Source: Arthrobacter terrae (GTDB taxonomy: Bacteria > Actinomycetota > Actinomycetes > Actinomycetales > Micrococcaceae). Taken from it: a stretch of DNA of 64,000 nt. Under the pieces are notes generated by a model, which saw only the letters and a program-made list of their open reading frames with translations, was not told the origin of the DNA and did not search any database. Shown piece by piece: positions 62,678-64,000 of the stretch (within the stretch, counting starts at the first letter, position 1; each line of letters starts with the position of its first letter). A program made the translations under genes and the position numbers. The stretch is taken from positions 1 through 64,000 of the forward strand of contig NZ_JADNYM010000021.1 of the NCBI RefSeq assembly GCF_015708085.1. Reading direction: 5' to 3'.

Positions 62678-64000
62678 ATGCCGAAATTGTCCGCAGCCAC
62701 GCTGCCCCTCCTGGCTCAACAGGCTCAACAGGCTCAACAGGCTCACCCGGCTCAACCGGCTCCTGAGGGCGGCAGCGCCGCCGTCCCGGGTTATGACCGC
62801 AGCACGCTGACGACCGGCATTGTCCACTTCGGCATGGGCGGCTTCCACCGGGCGCATCAGGCGATGTACCTGGACCGGCTAATGAACCAGGGAAAGGCAT
62901 CGGACTGGGCAATTTGCGGCGTCGGCGTGCTGCCCCAGGACGAGAAGATGAAGCGCGTCATGGCGGAGCAGGACTGCCTCTACACGCTCCTGCTCAAGAA
63001 CCCGGACGGGACCCGGGAGGCGCGGGTTATCGGCTCGGTGGCGCAGTACCTCTTCGCCCCCGACGATCCGGAGGCAGTAATTGAAAAGATGGCCTCGGCG
63101 GAAATCCGCATTGTTTCGCTGACCGTCACCGAGGGCGGCTACAACTTCCACCACGTCACCGGCGAGTTCGACGCAACCAACCCCGACGTAGTGCTGGATC
63201 TGCAGCCCGGGGCCGCGCCGCGGACAACCTTTGGCCTGATCACCGAAGCGCTGGCCCGCCGCCGCGCCCGGGGAATGACTCCTTTCACCGTGATGTCCTG
63301 CGACAATATCCAAGGCAACGGAGACGTGGCCCGGAAAATGTTCACGGCGTTTGCCACCCTCAAGGACCCGGAACTCGGTGCCTGGATGCAGACGGCGGTA
63401 CTGTTCCCGAATTCCATGGTTGACCGCATTACGCCCGTCACTACGGAGGCGGACAGGGAATCGATCGCCGCGGAATTCGGCATCGAGGACCAGTGGCCAG
63501 TGGTCTGCGAACCCTTTGAGCAGTGGGTGCTGGAGGATCATTTCAGTCTTGGCCGGCCCCCCTATGAAGACGCAGGGGTGCAGCTGGTTAAGGATGTGGA
63601 ACCGTACGAACTGATGAAGCTCCGGTTGCTTAACGCCAGCCATCAGGGCCTGTGCTATTTCGGTTATCTGGCCGGGTACCGCTATGCCCACCAGGTGGCC
63701 CAGGATCCGCTTTTTGCCCGGTTCCTGCTCGATTACATGGACAAGGAAGGCACCCCGACGCTCGCGGACCTGCCGGGCGTGGACCTACCGCTCTACAAGC
63801 GCACGCTGATCGAGCGCTTCTCCAACGAGTACGTCAGGGACACGCTGGCACGGCTGTGTGCGGAGAGCTCGGACCGGATCCCGAAGTGGCTGCTGCCCGT
63901 CGTCCGGATTAATCTGGCGAACGACGGCGACATCTTCCGTTCAGCGGGCATCGTCGCCTCATGGGCACGGTACGCCGAGGGCACCGACGAAAGCGGCGAG
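62678..64000 (+). CDS. Mannitol-dehydrogenase-family polyol dehydrogenase (partial, cut by right edge)
   Basis: NAD-dependent dehydrogenase of the long-chain MDR family (mannitol 2-dehydrogenase/fructuronate reductase). The 441 codons present include GIVHFGMGGFHRAHQAMYLD (Rossmann start), CGVGVLPQDEKMKRVMAEQD, SLTVTEGGYNF, MVDRITPVT and the catalytic motif ELMKLRLLNASHQGLCYFGYL with Lys, Asn and His in K-x5-N-x2-H spacing. The N-terminus carries a Gln/Ala extension (QAQQAQQAHPAQPAP) encoded by 9-bp repeats at 62714-62758. AAGGAG lies 5 nt before the ATG. Confidence 0.9.
   Translation, partial: MPKLSAATLPLLAQQAQQAQQAHPAQPAPEGGSAAVPGYDRSTLTTGIVHFGMGGFHRAHQAMYLDRLMNQGKASDWAICGVGVLPQDEKMKRVMAEQDCLYTLLLKNPDGTREARVIGSVAQYLFAPDDPEAVIEKMASAEIRIVSLTVTEGGYNFHHVTGEFDATNPDVVLDLQPGAAPRTTFGLITEALARRRARGMTPFTVMSCDNIQGNGDVARKMFTAFATLKDPELGAWMQTAVLFPNSMVDRITPVTTEADRESIAAEFGIEDQWPVVCEPFEQWVLEDHFSLGRPPYEDAGVQLVKDVEPYELMKLRLLNASHQGLCYFGYLAGYRYAHQVAQDPLFARFLLDYMDKEGTPTLADLPGVDLPLYKRTLIERFSNEYVRDTLARLCAESSDRIPKWLLPVVRINLANDGDIFRSAGIVASWARYAEGTDESGE
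62714..62758 (+). repeat. Five 9-bp tandem repeats at the start of the mannitol-dehydrogenase gene
   Basis: Three exact GCTCAACAG units (62714-62740) are followed by GCTCACCCG and GCTCAACCG. They encode an A-Q-Q/A-H-P/A-Q-P stretch near the N-terminus, before the Rossmann fold. Confidence 0.85.

Overview
The window is high-GC, gene-dense actinobacterial DNA and looks like the chromosome of an Arthrobacter-type member of the Micrococcaceae. The indications are an E. coli-like PurB, an actinobacterial GH15 glycosidase, PucR-, FCD-GntR- and TetR-type regulators, several drug-efflux-type transporters, and many starts with a TANNNT -10 element 6-7 nt before the start codon (leaderless transcripts). 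No rRNA, tRNA or CRISPR array was recognised. The only clear transposon trace is the tail of an IS630-type transposase at the left edge. This is a hand reading. No database search was run, so family names rest on recognised motifs and overall resemblance.

Layout. 1-0.3 kb: IS630 transposase tail. 0.3-6.7 kb: glyoxylate/allantoin operon hyi-glxR-gcl-glxK-allB with a promoter/operator in front and a strong terminator behind. 6.7-11.5 kb: patatin, ABM monooxygenase, two conserved hypotheticals, SRPBCC protein, aldo/keto reductase and DJ-1/PfpI protein. 11.5-12.6 kb: less GC-rich patch with one orphan membrane gene and a gene-free stretch. 12.6-16.6 kb: metallophosphoesterase, ACC deaminase (acdS) divergent from a GntR regulator, and a pRiA4b ORF-3-like protein. 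16.7-17.0 kb: broken PIN-domain (VapC-like) remnant. 17-24.9 kb: SDR, D-threonine-aldolase-like enzyme, two hypotheticals, GH15 and an S9 peptidase. 25-27.7 kb: efflux-type MFS protein fused to regulatory-like beta domains, co-transcribed with a TetR regulator behind two matching operators. 27.9-29.6 kb: small membrane protein, universal stress protein, PH-like membrane protein.

29.7-35.9 kb: complete oligopeptide-type ABC transporter operon on the minus strand. 36-38.3 kb: FUSC membrane protein. 38.4-40.8 kb: family III CoA-transferase plus glutaryl-CoA dehydrogenase, a likely glutarate catabolic pair. 40.8-43.1 kb: MFS protein with a MarR-like tail carrying an HNGTG repeat. 43.1-46.8 kb: hotdog thioesterase, DUF456 protein, MFS transporter, Gfo/Idh/MocA oxidoreductase. 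46.9-49.3 kb: S9 peptidase and an excisionase-type DNA-binding protein. 49.3-51.9 kb: PucR regulator divergent from alanine dehydrogenase. 52-58.2 kb: aminotransferase, branched-chain-type 2-oxoacid dehydrogenase genes (E1alpha, E1beta, E2) and a HisC-like aminotransferase. 58.3-60.7 kb: holin-like membrane protein facing a WXG100-like/alpha-beta-hydrolase pair. 61-64 kb: purB and a mannitol-dehydrogenase-family gene cut by the right edge.

Functional themes are purine-nitrogen salvage through glyoxylate to glycerate, amino-acid and keto-acid catabolism (ACC, alanine, branched-chain, glutarate), peptide uptake and cleavage, and efflux. Notable non-coding or structural signals are a 66-bp palindromic repeat present twice, short tandem duplications at eight loci (four 15-bp families among them), paired operators upstream of the MFS-fusion/tetR and mannitol-dehydrogenase genes, and a very strong hairpin between acdS and its regulator.
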